A DNA stretch of 44,693 nt from Oscillospiraceae bacterium (GTDB lineage Bacteria; Bacillota; Clostridia; Oscillospirales; Oscillospiraceae): NCBI GenBank assembly GCA_009778485.1, contig WRJQ01000010.1, positions 1 to 44,693 of the forward strand, given 5' to 3'. Shown piece by piece: positions 33,094-41,337 of this stretch (its first letter is position 1; every line of letters starts with the position of its first letter). The notes beneath the pieces are model-generated. The model worked only from the letters and a program-made list of their open reading frames with translations. It ran no database searches and had not been told where the DNA came from. Position numbers and translations under genes: made by a program.

Positions 33094-34443
33094 ATGCAGG
33101 AAAAATATGAAAAACTATTCTACGAGTTCGAGCCACAGGAGACGAGCTGGGGCGACTGGTGCCACTCGCCGCAAGCGTACTTCAGGGGAGACAGGGACTT
33201 GCCCGGCTCCGTGATGAACGTCGGGTTCCAGGTCTTCAAAGCCCCGGTATTCCTGGAAAAAGAACCGCATTTCCACAGAGAAGACGAGTACCTTGTGTTC
33301 TTTGGCGCGGTGTTGCCTGACGTCTTCAAATCCTTCGACGCGGAAGTACACTTCTACATGGGAGAAAAACTCGACGCAATGGAAAAGATCGTCATAACGG
33401 AACCGACGATCATAAAGCTCCCCAAAGGCTGGTGGCACAGCCCGCTGAACTTCGTCCGCATGGATAAACCGATGCTGTTCCAGGCGGTAATGCTATCCGG
33501 CAAAGGCGGGTCAATAAAGTTTGTGGAGCGAAAGGACGGGGAGAAGCAGTTCATATACGGCGGGGGAGAGACGAGCATTTGCTCAATCGACCCCACGAAA
33601 GAATGCACATTTTGCGGCTACTGTTTCTCGCACCCGGAAGAGCGCGTCGAAAGGCCGTACACGCATGTGCCGTGGACCGTCGTCAACGAAGACGGCGTGG
33701 AGTCCTACTCAGACACAGGCGCCTACGACCATACGAAGTCGCCTATGGGACCAGACTGCGTCGTAATGCCGGGCTACGCCTCGAAGCCGTACTCTGACGC
33801 GACGAAGCTGAAAGCGCCCAAACCACCGCTCTCGCCGGCAGTTACAAAATGCGTGCTTGCCATGCCCAAGGAAGAGACGAACTGGGGCGCGTGGTGCCCC
33901 TCGCCGCAGGCGTATTTCAGAGGCGAGACATATATGGAAGACGCAACTTACCATGTAGGCTGGCAGGTATTCACCGCAGCGAACAACATGGAAGACACGC
34001 ATATCCACCAAGGAGTCGAGGAGTATATCTACTTCATGGGCGCAGACCCGATGAACATCTTCGATTTTGACGCGGAGATAGAGATGTTCTTCGGTGACGA
34101 CCCCGACCACCTGGAAAGCAAGATCATCACGAAGCCGACTGTCGTGCGCATACCGGCCAACGTCTGGCACTGCCCGATACTTTTCCGGAAAATGAACAAG
34201 CCGCTCATTTTCCAGGCGGCCTTCCTGTCGGGAACCTGGGGGACGATAAACCAGGTACGTAACGCAGACGACTCCGAACAGGCCGCGCAAGGCGATGACG
34301 ACAGGCCTTTCGCCCGCAGGCACACATACAGCTACATGGGCGATAACGTACGCTTCTGCAGATACAACGAGAAGAAACGTTGCAACATCTGCGGAAAATG
34401 CTTCCGCAAACCGGAGGAGTATCTAGTACCCTGTAACATCTAA
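33094..34443 (+). CDS. Double-cupin protein with two four-cysteine sites
   Basis: A 449-residue protein made of two homologous halves, each related to the single cupin at 26994. Repeat 1 has PHFHREDEY (59-67) and C163-x7-C171-x2-C174-x2-C177. Repeat 2 has THIHQGVEEY (302-311) and C422-x7-C430-x2-C433-x2-C436. Each half opens with a W-G-x-W-C-x-S-P-Q-A-Y-F-R-G pattern. AGGAG at 33081-33085 supports the ATG. It is the last gene of operon 3. The final residues (YLVPCNI) and the stop are encoded by the left arm of dispersed element A, so that element's insertion may have reset the C-terminus. Function unknown; probably metal-binding and cytoplasmic. Confidence 0.83.
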   Translation: MQEKYEKLFYEFEPQETSWGDWCHSPQAYFRGDRDLPGSVMNVGFQVFKAPVFLEKEPHFHREDEYLVFFGAVLPDVFKSFDAEVHFYMGEKLDAMEKIVITEPTIIKLPKGWWHSPLNFVRMDKPMLFQAVMLSGKGGSIKFVERKDGEKQFIYGGGETSICSIDPTKECTFCGYCFSHPEERVERPYTHVPWTVVNEDGVESYSDTGAYDHTKSPMGPDCVVMPGYASKPYSDATKLKAPKPPLSPAVTKCVLAMPKEETNWGAWCPSPQAYFRGETYMEDATYHVGWQVFTAANNMEDTHIHQGVEEYIYFMGADPMNIFDFDAEIEMFFGDDPDHLESKIITKPTVVRIPANVWHCPILFRKMNKPLIFQAAFLSGTWGTINQVRNADDSEQAAQGDDDRPFARRHTYSYMGDNVRFCRYNEKKRCNICGKCFRKPEEYLVPCNI

Positions 34444-34587
34444 AAGTTTACATTCTTACGATGTCTTTTTCCGTTACTCTGCGTTGAAAGTCCTTGAAAT
34501 ACCTAGGGTATTCCTTCGGCCTTTCGCCTTGATTACCGAAAAAATACACCGCAATTTTTGTAGCTTTTAGATGTTACACGGCACTAG
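34423..34587 (-). repeat. Dispersed hairpin-bounded element A, copy 2
   Basis: A 165-nt element in reverse orientation to copy 1. The bounding arms 34423-34446 and 34564-34587 are complementary at 22 of 24 positions but differ in sequence from the arms of copy 1, while the core is conserved. Inside, AATACC and GGTATT form a short hairpin. It overlaps the end of the double-cupin gene and could also act as its transcription end. Confidence 0.8.
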
Positions 34588-34875
34588 AGAAACCGCCGGC
34601 AACTGCGAAAAGTTAAAGTTACCTGAAGGTATTTTGGCGAAAACCATAGTGTTAAAAGACAAAAATGAAAGGATTATTGAAGGAATCCGGGCGTCGACCC
34701 GGCTAATTTTATATTGGCATCCTCCTTACCTGTTGCAGTATAAGGCTTTCGTTTTTCGGAAAATAACTTGCAGAAATATGTGAGTTATTCCAAAAAAAAG
34801 TTTGAAAAAAGGTATTGACCTTCAAGCAACTTTAACAAGTAAGCTTTAAACATAATTCAGGAAGGAGGGATTCAT
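34588..34875. other. AT-rich intergenic stretch before the Xre gene
   Basis: This stretch is clearly richer in A and T than its surroundings. A small GC hairpin (CCGGGCG..CGACCCGG) lies near 34688. A 70-codon open frame (34571-34783) has no ribosome site or family likeness and is not called. TTGACC at 34815-34820 may be a -35 for the regulator gene but a matching -10 is unclear. The composition suggests acquired or decayed DNA. Confidence 0.4.
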
Positions 34876-35235
34876 GTGAGTCTAGGTGAGAAGCTGAGGA
34901 ATCTGCGATTGAAGTCCAAGAAGACGCTGCAGGAGCAAAGCGAACTGTTTGGCGTATCGATGAACTCAATCTACAGATGGGAACACGATCTGGCAGTACC
35001 CAGGAAGTCGAAGCTTCAAGTTGTCGCCGCGCATTACTCAGTTCCAATGGAATGGCTGCTCTCTGACGGCGCCGCAGCATCGCTGGTAAGCGATACAGAG
35101 CAAAAGCTGTTATGCATGTTCAGGCAGTTGCCTGACAGGACAAGGTACAAGGTTCTGGGTTATGTTGAGCGGATGTGCGTTGAAGAGTACGGCGCGGACA
35201 GCCAAACGCAAACGATGAAGTCGGAAAAACAATAG
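34876..35235 (+). CDS. Xre-type helix-turn-helix regulator
   Basis: A 119-residue DNA-binding protein. Residues 4-60 form an HTH_3 domain: LGEKLRNLRLKSKKTLQEQS, then ELFGVSMNSIYRWEHDLAVPRKSKL with SIYRWE in the recognition helix. A second short helical region (LLCMFRQLPDRTRYKVLGYV) may mediate dimerisation. GTG start, six bases after AAGGAGGG; the overlapping ATG is followed by a stop. It is monocistronic in an AT-rich setting, like many mobile-element or stress regulators. Confidence 0.85.
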   Translation: MSLGEKLRNLRLKSKKTLQEQSELFGVSMNSIYRWEHDLAVPRKSKLQVVAAHYSVPMEWLLSDGAAASLVSDTEQKLLCMFRQLPDRTRYKVLGYVERMCVEEYGADSQTQTMKSEKQ

Positions 35236-35249
35236 TGCATGGGAAAAGC

Positions 35250-35322
35250 AGCACATAGGAGCGGCAAAAGCAGGATAATCAGGCAAAGCCCAATGATAAT
35301 CCGCGGCCGCTCCTATTGTGCT
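35250..35322. terminator. Long hairpin between convergent genes
   Basis: 35250-35265 pairs with 35306-35322 over 16 bp with one bulged base. The + side is followed by GTATTTTA. It lies 14 bases past the Xre gene stop and probably also blocks transcription from the UroD-like gene on the other strand. Confidence 0.7.
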
Positions 35323-35330
35323 GTATTTTA

Positions 35331-35362
35331 GCGCACGGAGGTAGTGGATACCTGAACAGACA
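35331..35362 (+). repeat. Dispersed intergenic repeat B, partial copy 3
   Basis: The 32-base segment matches 172-203 at about 29 positions, including GGAGGTAGTGG and ACCTGAACAGACA. The left part of the repeat is absent; a terminator hairpin takes its place. Confidence 0.75.
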
Positions 35363-35385
35363 CCAGGCCACTATGTACTACGCTA

Positions 35386-36453
35386 TCAGGCGAAGCCTCC
35401 ATAATGCTTCCTGGAGTACTCGTAAAGCTCCTCGTAGAATGCGTTCGTCAACTTCTCCCTCGCGGCATGGTTGACAGCGGCAGGCTTGCCCGGCCGGCAG
35501 TAAGTGTCGACGAAAGCTCTCGCGGCGGCTCTCATATCATCATCAGAGGCGTTGGCGGCGTCGATGCCCGCAGGGACGACCGAGATGATGATTTTATCGC
35601 CGTATTGCTCGTAAAGGGCATGCGTGTCGTTCATAGGCTGCGGATCCCAACTGTCGAAACCCCCGTCTATGAAGCATTGGACACGTGTAAAGTTGTGCCC
35701 GCAGGAGTGAAGCGTCGCGAAACGGCCTTTTGTGTGTATGTGGTCTGTCAGAGCCTTCATATGCGGTACGAACAAGTCGTATGCAGTCTCCTCAGAGAAG
35801 AAGGGCGACCTCTGCGACCCCCAGTCGTCATGGATGTTGAAACCATCGAGAGCCGGCCAATACTCGCAGAATTTATCCACGAGCTTGATCGCGAAACTGG
35901 TGGAGGCTTCGAAAAGGTCTCGAATTGCGTCAATCTGATCCTCATCGATGAGCGCCATTGCGGCGGGCAGGAAGTCCATGAACGAGATCAGCCTCTCGAA
36001 CCAGAAACCGTTGACGAATGAGATCTGCGTTGAGCGCCTCGTGTCGATTTTCGTGGCTTCGGCCTCGGCCGCCCAGTCCCACGCGTCGATATCGGGGAAT
36101 ATGACTTTTTCGCGCCATTCGTTGACATCGCTTAAAAGCGGGGCGCCGGGGCGGACGATGCTGCCGTGGACCTGCTCTACGTATTCCCAGTGAATGCCGA
36201 AGGCATCCGTGATCCCGCCGGGGCCGCCCCTGCCAAGCCTGGTGTTGTAGAGCGGAGGCATTATCATCCCCGCGTCCGCTCCGCTGGGTACCCAGTAGGG
36301 GTGCTTGTCGTGGTACATTGCGGCGACGTTTTCCTTTGGGGTCACCGGCGTGTTCCACAGCGGCATATCCGGGCCTCCGAACATGCCGGGTATGGAGTCT
36401 ACGGATATAAGCTCGTTTTTCTCAAAAGGTATGCTACGGTTCAAATAACTCAT
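35386..36453 (-). CDS. Uroporphyrinogen decarboxylase-family protein (UroD/MtaA-like), second copy
   Basis: A 355-residue UroD-fold protein with TPVTPKENVAAMYHDKHPYWVP near the N-terminus and the likely metal site ATLHSCGHNF (His-x-x-Cys). It shares architecture with the protein at 15866 but is only distantly similar, so they are not a recent duplication. AAAGG directly precedes the ATG. It is separated by 7 bases from the S24-type repressor gene, with which it is probably cotranscribed. A methyltransferase-like role on an island substrate is plausible; HemE function is unlikely given context. Confidence 0.86.
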   Translation of the reverse strand: MSYLNRSIPFEKNELISVDSIPGMFGGPDMPLWNTPVTPKENVAAMYHDKHPYWVPSGADAGMIMPPLYNTRLGRGGPGGITDAFGIHWEYVEQVHGSIVRPGAPLLSDVNEWREKVIFPDIDAWDWAAEAEATKIDTRRSTQISFVNGFWFERLISFMDFLPAAMALIDEDQIDAIRDLFEASTSFAIKLVDKFCEYWPALDGFNIHDDWGSQRSPFFSEETAYDLFVPHMKALTDHIHTKGRFATLHSCGHNFTRVQCFIDGGFDSWDPQPMNDTHALYEQYGDKIIISVVPAGIDAANASDDDMRAAARAFVDTYCRPGKPAAVNHAAREKLTNAFYEELYEYSRKHYGGFA

Positions 36454-36460
36454 CCTTTCA

Positions 36461-37156
36461 CTAGTATACTACTTTGCCAAGAGCCTTGAACGGGAAACCG
36501 TCAGCGATCTTTATTTCGCCGTATTTCGGGTTGCGCGATTTTAGGTACGCCCGGCCTTCCTTAACGGAAAGCTCTTTGCAGTAGACGTCTCCGTCGTAGA
36601 CGAATATCCCGACCTCGCCGCTTTCCAGAACGTCCTGTTCCTTTACCCAGATAATCTGGCCATCGCTCATCAGCGGCTCCATGCTGTCGCCGCTAACCCT
36701 AAGAGCATAGTCGGCAGTATCGGGGATATGTGCGGGCGCGCTAATCATATTGTAGCCGCTGTCGCCGAGGAAGTTGCCGGTGCCCGCCGATACCGGGATA
36801 TCGTACAAGCGGAACAAGCGTGGCGGCTCCTGCTCCTCGCCCGGTTCTTCCCTGAACGCGTCGATTAGGGACAGGAGGTTAATAAACTCGCGGGCCTTCT
36901 CCCGGCCATCGCGGTTGAGGCCGCTAAGCGGCCCCCTTCGCACCCCGGAAAATTGCCACAGGACATCGTCGACGCCGAGTATTTCGCATAAGGCAAGAAA
37001 CTGGTTGGCGTTAGGCTGCGCGAGCCCTTTCTCCCAGTTGTAAACAGTTTTGGCGCTGATGATGATTCCATGCGCCGCGAGTTTTGCAGCAACGTCTTTC
37101 TGCAGGAGCTTCTTCTCGCGGCGCAGTCTTGAGAGTGTTTCACCAACGGTAATCAT
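36461..37156 (-). CDS. S24/LexA-type repressor with N-terminal HTH
   Basis: A 231-residue transcriptional repressor. Residues 4-60 are an Xre HTH (TVGETLSRLRREKKLLQKDV, TVYNWEKGLAQPNANQFLAL). The C-terminal half is a peptidase S24 domain with the scissile Ala124-Gly125 in PVSAGTG, nucleophile Ser158 in VSGDSMEP and general-base Lys194 in DVYCKEL. All three are intact, so self-cleavage on RecA activation is likely. It resembles phage CI/SOS repressors, but no phage genes are nearby. It lies 18 bases after the carboxypeptidase and 7 bases before the UroD-like gene and may control this operon. Confidence 0.92.
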   Translation of the reverse strand: MITVGETLSRLRREKKLLQKDVAAKLAAHGIIISAKTVYNWEKGLAQPNANQFLALCEILGVDDVLWQFSGVRRGPLSGLNRDGREKAREFINLLSLIDAFREEPGEEQEPPRLFRLYDIPVSAGTGNFLGDSGYNMISAPAHIPDTADYALRVSGDSMEPLMSDGQIIWVKEQDVLESGEVGIFVYDGDVYCKELSVKEGRAYLKSRNPKYGEIKIADGFPFKALGKVVY

Positions 37157-37174
37157 TAGTCGTCACCCAATCCG

Positions 37175-38668
37175 TTACTTGTACAGCGAACTGAACTTGT
37201 CGCTGAGATAGTCCACGTAGTATGCGGGATTGAAGAGTTCGCCTGTCGCCTCTTTCAGGATACCGGAAGGCAGCAGTACAGCGCCGTGCCTATAGACATT
37301 GTCCGTCAGCCAGCCGACGACAGGGGAAAGATCTCCCGCTTCGACGCAGCGGTCCACGTCGACGCTCTTTTTCATTGCATTGACGAACTGAGCCCCGTAA
37401 GCGGTTCCGACGGCATAAGAAGGGAAGTAGCCCACCATGCCGCCGCTCCAGTGCACGTCCTGCAAGACGCCTTCTGCGTCGTTCTCCGGTCGCACGCCCA
37501 AGAGCTCGGTATACTTGTCATTCCAGAGCCCCGGCAGATCGCTGACCTTAATGTCGCCGGTGATTATCGCTTTTTCGAGCTCGTAGCGAATCATGATGTG
37601 CATGCTGTATGTGAGCTCATCAGCTTCGATGCGTATGAGCGATGGGCAGGTTATATTGATAGCGCGATACAGCGAATCTTCGTCCCAACTGTCAAAGTAC
37701 GCAAAAGTTTCACGGAGTTTTGGTAATAGGCGTGCTGCGAAAGCCTTGCTTCTGCAGATGATGTTTTCGTAAAGGCGGGACTGGCTCTCGTGCATCCCCA
37801 TTGAAGCGCCATCGGCCAGACCGTAACGGTCGAGCGCTTCCGGCATGTTCTGCTCATATATCGCATGCCCGGACTCATGGACGGTGCTGAATAACGCTGA
37901 CAGAAGCTTGTCGGCGTGGTACTTTGTCGTGATCCTGACATCGTTGCGGTTCACCGTTGTGCAAAACGGGTGTTCGACTTCGCCTGTTTTCCCCCGCGCC
38001 CTATCGTAACCGACGAAGTCGGTGAGCCAGGGCAGGAGCGACTTCTGCTTGTCGATGTCGAACTCGCCTGAAATCTCAGCCGGTTTGACTCCGCTCGCGC
38101 CAATCTCTTTGACCAGAGGAACTAAGCCCTCGCGAAGCGCGCTAAAGAAGGCATCGAGCACTTCCACGTTTGCGCCTTTCTCATAGTCGTCGAGCAGCGC
38201 GTCATACGGGTGCTTTTCGTACCCGTACCAATCGCAAAGCCGTCGCTGGTAGTCGAAAATCTTTTCGTAGTATGGCAGCATCATTCCAAAATCATTTTGG
38301 GCGCGCGCTGTTTCCCATATAACCTGCGACTGCGCTGTGAGCGCGCTGAACTCCTGGTGCTCTTCGGGAGGAACCGACTTTAGCTTCGTGTATTGCCGGT
38401 TCAGCTCGCGGAGCATCGCGCTCTCCTCCAGCGACAGTTCACTCGCAAAAGCAGACAGCGTTTCCAGAGCCTCTTGTGTGTCGCCGGACACAAAGCGCCG
38501 GAATGCCTCACCGGAGAGCCAGCCTACCATCGCTCCCGCCGCAGGCAGGGATTTCTGCGGGACGCCGCTCGTCAGCGCGTCCCAGTTGACGATGGAGAGA
38601 GCTGAGTTGATGTGCTTAATTGCTTCGACTTTCTGGAGCAGAAGCTCCAGAGCCTGGGTTTTAGTCAT
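37175..38668 (-). CDS. Carboxypeptidase, peptidase family M32
   Basis: A 497-residue metallocarboxypeptidase, the normal family length. The zinc motif HESGH is at residues 264-268 in TVHESGHAIYEQ, with the third ligand region GMHESQSRLYEN 30 residues on, and the family segment GDIKVSDLPGLWNDKYTELLG. It removes C-terminal residues from peptides in the cytoplasm and fits a cell with peptide-type importers. TGGAG before ATG 38668 selects this start; the frame is open for 15 codons more. Confidence 0.94.
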   Translation of the reverse strand: MTKTQALELLLQKVEAIKHINSALSIVNWDALTSGVPQKSLPAAGAMVGWLSGEAFRRFVSGDTQEALETLSAFASELSLEESAMLRELNRQYTKLKSVPPEEHQEFSALTAQSQVIWETARAQNDFGMMLPYYEKIFDYQRRLCDWYGYEKHPYDALLDDYEKGANVEVLDAFFSALREGLVPLVKEIGASGVKPAEISGEFDIDKQKSLLPWLTDFVGYDRARGKTGEVEHPFCTTVNRNDVRITTKYHADKLLSALFSTVHESGHAIYEQNMPEALDRYGLADGASMGMHESQSRLYENIICRSKAFAARLLPKLRETFAYFDSWDEDSLYRAINITCPSLIRIEADELTYSMHIMIRYELEKAIITGDIKVSDLPGLWNDKYTELLGVRPENDAEGVLQDVHWSGGMVGYFPSYAVGTAYGAQFVNAMKKSVDVDRCVEAGDLSPVVGWLTDNVYRHGAVLLPSGILKEATGELFNPAYYVDYLSDKFSSLYK

Positions 38669-38758
38669 GTTATGTTCTCCATTCTGAAAATAACCGTCAT
38701 TGCGACAGGCCACGCTTGCTCCGCGCTTGACGCGGAGTTGACTCGTCGCGCCCTACTC

Positions 38759-38790
38759 ATGGGATCCCGGGTCAAGCCCGGGATGACGAA
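38759..38790. repeat. REP-like palindrome, copy 3
   Basis: GGGATCCCGGG and CCCGGGATGACG pair around TCAAG. The outer ATGGGAT and ATGACGA are shared with 4339-4370, while the stem differs by compensating changes (TGCG to CCCG). It lies between the M32 gene and the cupin gene. Confidence 0.75.
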
Positions 38791-38850
38791 TGCATGTAGG
38801 TCATGGGGCAGGATTCGCCCAAAGTTCCTCGAATCCTGCCCCATGCAAAA

Positions 38851-39327
38851 TCAATCCTCGTTGTTGAGCGCCTGATACGTGGGACGCCTTGTGCTGGCAA
38901 TCGTATCCGGGCGGACAGACGCCTCCTGCGTAATGCTCACGTCTACGAATATCAAAGGTTTCCCGACGCGCTTGATGTCCAGCGGGCAGTGCTTGACACC
39001 CTTTGGGATGAAGATGTAGCAGGGGTAGTTGATCTTGAGGATTTCTTCGCCCATAGTGAACTCGATGTCCGCGTCGAATTCGGAGAATACTTCGGCGCCG
39101 ATCAGGTAGATCCACTGATCGAACGGGTGGACGTGAGTCGGGCTGCCAAGGATTTCCGGCGCGGTGATGTGCGCGAATCCCATTGCCAGGGCAGATTCCT
39201 TGATCTCCGCCGGGCCGAGCCCTGTGACCATGGGCTTCGTGATGGTGTCGTGGATCGACTTCCACGGTTTGAGCTCAAAAACGTTTTCTTCCCTTTTCAG
39301 ATTTTCGATTCTCGGCATGTCAGCCAT
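38851..39327 (-). CDS. Cupin protein lacking the four-cysteine site
   Basis: A 158-residue cupin. Motif 1 is THVHPFDQWIY and motif 2 PKGVKHCPLDIKRVGKP. EFDADIEFTMGEE matches the FDADIELTLG and FDAEIEMFFG segments of the cupins at 26994 and 33094, so all belong to one family. It ends soon after the barrel and has no C-x7-C-x2-C-x2-C tail, instead a short VRPDTIASTRRPTYQ end. AGGAGG seven bases upstream selects ATG 39327. It has its own promoter, divergent from the kinase-regulator fusion. Confidence 0.82.
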   Translation of the reverse strand: MADMPRIENLKREENVFELKPWKSIHDTITKPMVTGLGPAEIKESALAMGFAHITAPEILGSPTHVHPFDQWIYLIGAEVFSEFDADIEFTMGEEILKINYPCYIFIPKGVKHCPLDIKRVGKPLIFVDVSITQEASVRPDTIASTRRPTYQALNNED

Positions 39328-39382
39328 CGTTCTTCCTCCTGTAGTTTTGATCTCGGGGGTCGATCCCCCGTTGCATAATGGA

Positions 39383-39411
39383 AGTATATCACGCGCGGGA
39401 GCGAAACACAA
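39383..39411 (-). promoter_or_regulatory. Promoter of the cupin gene
   Basis: On the - strand TTGTGT (39406-39411) and TATACT (39383-39388) are separated by 17 bases. Confidence 0.65.
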
Positions 39412-39414
39412 GCG

Positions 39415-39443
39415 TTGACATTTAGCGGCATTGCTGATAGCAT
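39415..39443 (+). promoter_or_regulatory. Promoter of the TPK-LuxR gene
   Basis: Consensus TTGACA (39415-39420), 17-base spacer, TAGCAT (39438-39443), 47 bases before the ATG. Its -35 is three bases from that of the divergent cupin promoter. Confidence 0.65.
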
Positions 39444-39490
39444 TGCGAGGCGACAGGGAGCGTTAAACTTGGGATTTGGTATGAACGCTT

Positions 39491-41215
39491 ATGAAAAATA
39501 AACAGGTGTGTTATGTATTCGGCGCGGGGCAGCCTCCGCCGCGCCCGCCGAAGATTGCCGCGCATGACCTTGTCATAGCAGCGGACGGCGGGTATGCCTA
39601 TACTCAAAGCGAGGGTATAAGGACGGATGCCCTCATAGGCGACTTTGACTCCCTTCGCTCTTTTACGAGTCAGGGAAAGAGCGGCTTGCTCGTTAGGCGC
39701 TTGCCGAAGGAGAAGGAACAGACCGACCTGATGGCAGCGCTGGAGTATGGGCTGGAGCGGGGCTTCACATGTTTTCACATCTATGGAGGTACAGGCGGGC
39801 GCCTGGATCACACCCTGGCTAATATACAATGCTTAGGTTTCCTGGTCAACCGCGGCGCTCGCGGATTTCTGCATGATAACGGGACAGTCGTCACTGCATT
39901 CTCGGGGGAGATTCACCTTGCGGCGCGGAAGCGCGGCGTTATCTCGCTGTTCGCGCTGGGAGACTGCGCAGAGGGGGTGCTGCTGCGCGGGCTGAAGTAT
40001 GAGCTCACGGACGCGCGCCTTTCCGGTGATTTTCCACTGGGCGTGAGCAATGAGTTTGCGGGAGCGCCCGTGCAAATCAAGGTTGAACTAGGCATTTTGC
40101 TCGCTGTTTACCCCGCCGGAACGAGGGAGCTCGAACGGGCGCAGCTTGCCCCCGATTCCGTTGCGAAGCCGGTCGACCCGCGCCTTGAAAAGAAGACGCC
40201 GCAGAACTCCCTGCAATCCGATTTTGCGTATATCGTCGCGGCTGATAGCTTCTCCTCTCCGAGGGAAGACCCGGAAAGCATACTGGCAACCATACGCGAT
40301 AACGGTATCCGACTGATGACGGAAGCTGCGTTTGCATATTTTCGCGGCGATTTCTCACGGGCGCTGGAGTGTTACAGGCAAAATGACGGCAACGACGCGG
40401 TTAAGCTCTACTCCTCCGGACTTACAATAGCGGCTGCGATGAGCATGGGCGATTATAAATCTTACACGGAAGTCGAGAGCTTTCTTAAGGGCATCATTGC
40501 CGCCGGTATCAGCGATGAGATAACCGCGTATGCCGAATCATCTTTGTCAGTTGCCTCCGTAGGCGCGATAGCGCCCAATATGGTTCCAGAGTGGCTTAAG
40601 GCCGGTGATTTTTCAAAGCTCCCCTCTAAGGTCATGCCAAATGCGGTTTACACTCGCGCGGGATACTTTAGGTGTGTCGGCAAATATGAAGCCATGCTCG
40701 ATGTAGCGCAGACCGCGCTGGCTTTCTTTGACTCGCCGCTGGAAATATCGATACCAGGAGTTATGCTGCGCATGCTGTGCGCTCTTGCATGTTTCGCCAC
40801 CGGCCGCACACAGGAGGCAAAGCGCTGGCTGCTTGAAGCGATGAACCTGGCTCTGCCGCACGGCTTCATTACGCCGTTTGCTGAGTTTTGCACTCAATTT
40901 GGCGGGCTGATGGAGCAGTGCATGAAGCAGACGTACCCGGAGTATTACGCCCCCGTGGTAAAGCAGGCGAGCCTCACGCTCGGGAACTGGATTTCGTTCC
41001 ATAATCATTTTACGAAAGATAATGCTATGTCCATCCTGTCAATGCGGGACGCCCAAATCGCGCAGCTTGTGGCGCGGGGCGTGCCTTATAAAGAAATAGC
41101 TGAACAGTTTCATATTACGGTCGGGACGCTCAGTAATCAAGTTCAGATCATTTATGACACATTGCTTATCACGAAAAAACCGCGCCGGCAGGAACTCATA
41201 AAGTATATATTATAG
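39491..41215 (+). CDS. Thiamine pyrophosphokinase fused to a LuxR-type regulator
   Basis: One uninterrupted 574-residue frame joins two families. Residues 1-207 are a complete thiamine pyrophosphokinase (ThiN-type): IAADGGYAYTQ (29-39), IGDFDS (49-54), EKEQTD (74-79) and GGRLDHTLAN (102-111), the substrate and Mg/ATP motifs. After a linker, residues from about 260 match the helical-repeat body of clostridial LuxR regulators (AAFAYFRGDFSRALECYRQN, ALPHGFITPFAEF), and the C-terminal HTH lies at about 512-574 (YKEIAEQFHITVGTLSNQV). The kinase could act as a sensor so that thiamine or TPP controls DNA binding, or the fusion may be recent and accidental. The ribosome site before the ATG is weak. 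No stop or frame change separates the parts. Confidence 0.88.
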   Translation: MKNKQVCYVFGAGQPPPRPPKIAAHDLVIAADGGYAYTQSEGIRTDALIGDFDSLRSFTSQGKSGLLVRRLPKEKEQTDLMAALEYGLERGFTCFHIYGGTGGRLDHTLANIQCLGFLVNRGARGFLHDNGTVVTAFSGEIHLAARKRGVISLFALGDCAEGVLLRGLKYELTDARLSGDFPLGVSNEFAGAPVQIKVELGILLAVYPAGTRELERAQLAPDSVAKPVDPRLEKKTPQNSLQSDFAYIVAADSFSSPREDPESILATIRDNGIRLMTEAAFAYFRGDFSRALECYRQNDGNDAVKLYSSGLTIAAAMSMGDYKSYTEVESFLKGIIAAGISDEITAYAESSLSVASVGAIAPNMVPEWLKAGDFSKLPSKVMPNAVYTRAGYFRCVGKYEAMLDVAQTALAFFDSPLEISIPGVMLRMLCALACFATGRTQEAKRWLLEAMNLALPHGFITPFAEFCTQFGGLMEQCMKQTYPEYYAPVVKQASLTLGNWISFHNHFTKDNAMSILSMRDAQIAQLVARGVPYKEIAEQFHITVGTLSNQVQIIYDTLLITKKPRRQELIKYIL

Positions 41216-41265
41216 ATGAAAATATGAACTTTTTGCCTCCGGACTGCACTTCTCAAAACGATGAA

Positions 41266-41304
41266 AACTCCCCTATAATAGTTGTAAAACGTTATAGGGG
41301 AGTT
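41266..41304 (+). terminator. Terminator after the TPK-LuxR gene
   Basis: AACTCCCCTATAA (41266-41278) and its perfect complement (41292-41304) form a 13-bp stem, followed by CTTCG. It lies 50 bases after the stop. Confidence 0.7.
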
Positions 41305-41337
41305 CTTCGTCCCCACGTAAGAAAGGACTGATGCCAC

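Noticed and set aside
34571-34783. A 70-codon frame in the AT-rich stretch
   Set aside because: No ribosome site, no recognisable domain, and it starts within an arm of element A.
36461-37156. Prophage signalled by an S24-type repressor
   Set aside because: No integrase, portal, terminase or tail genes are near; the neighbours are metabolic genes.
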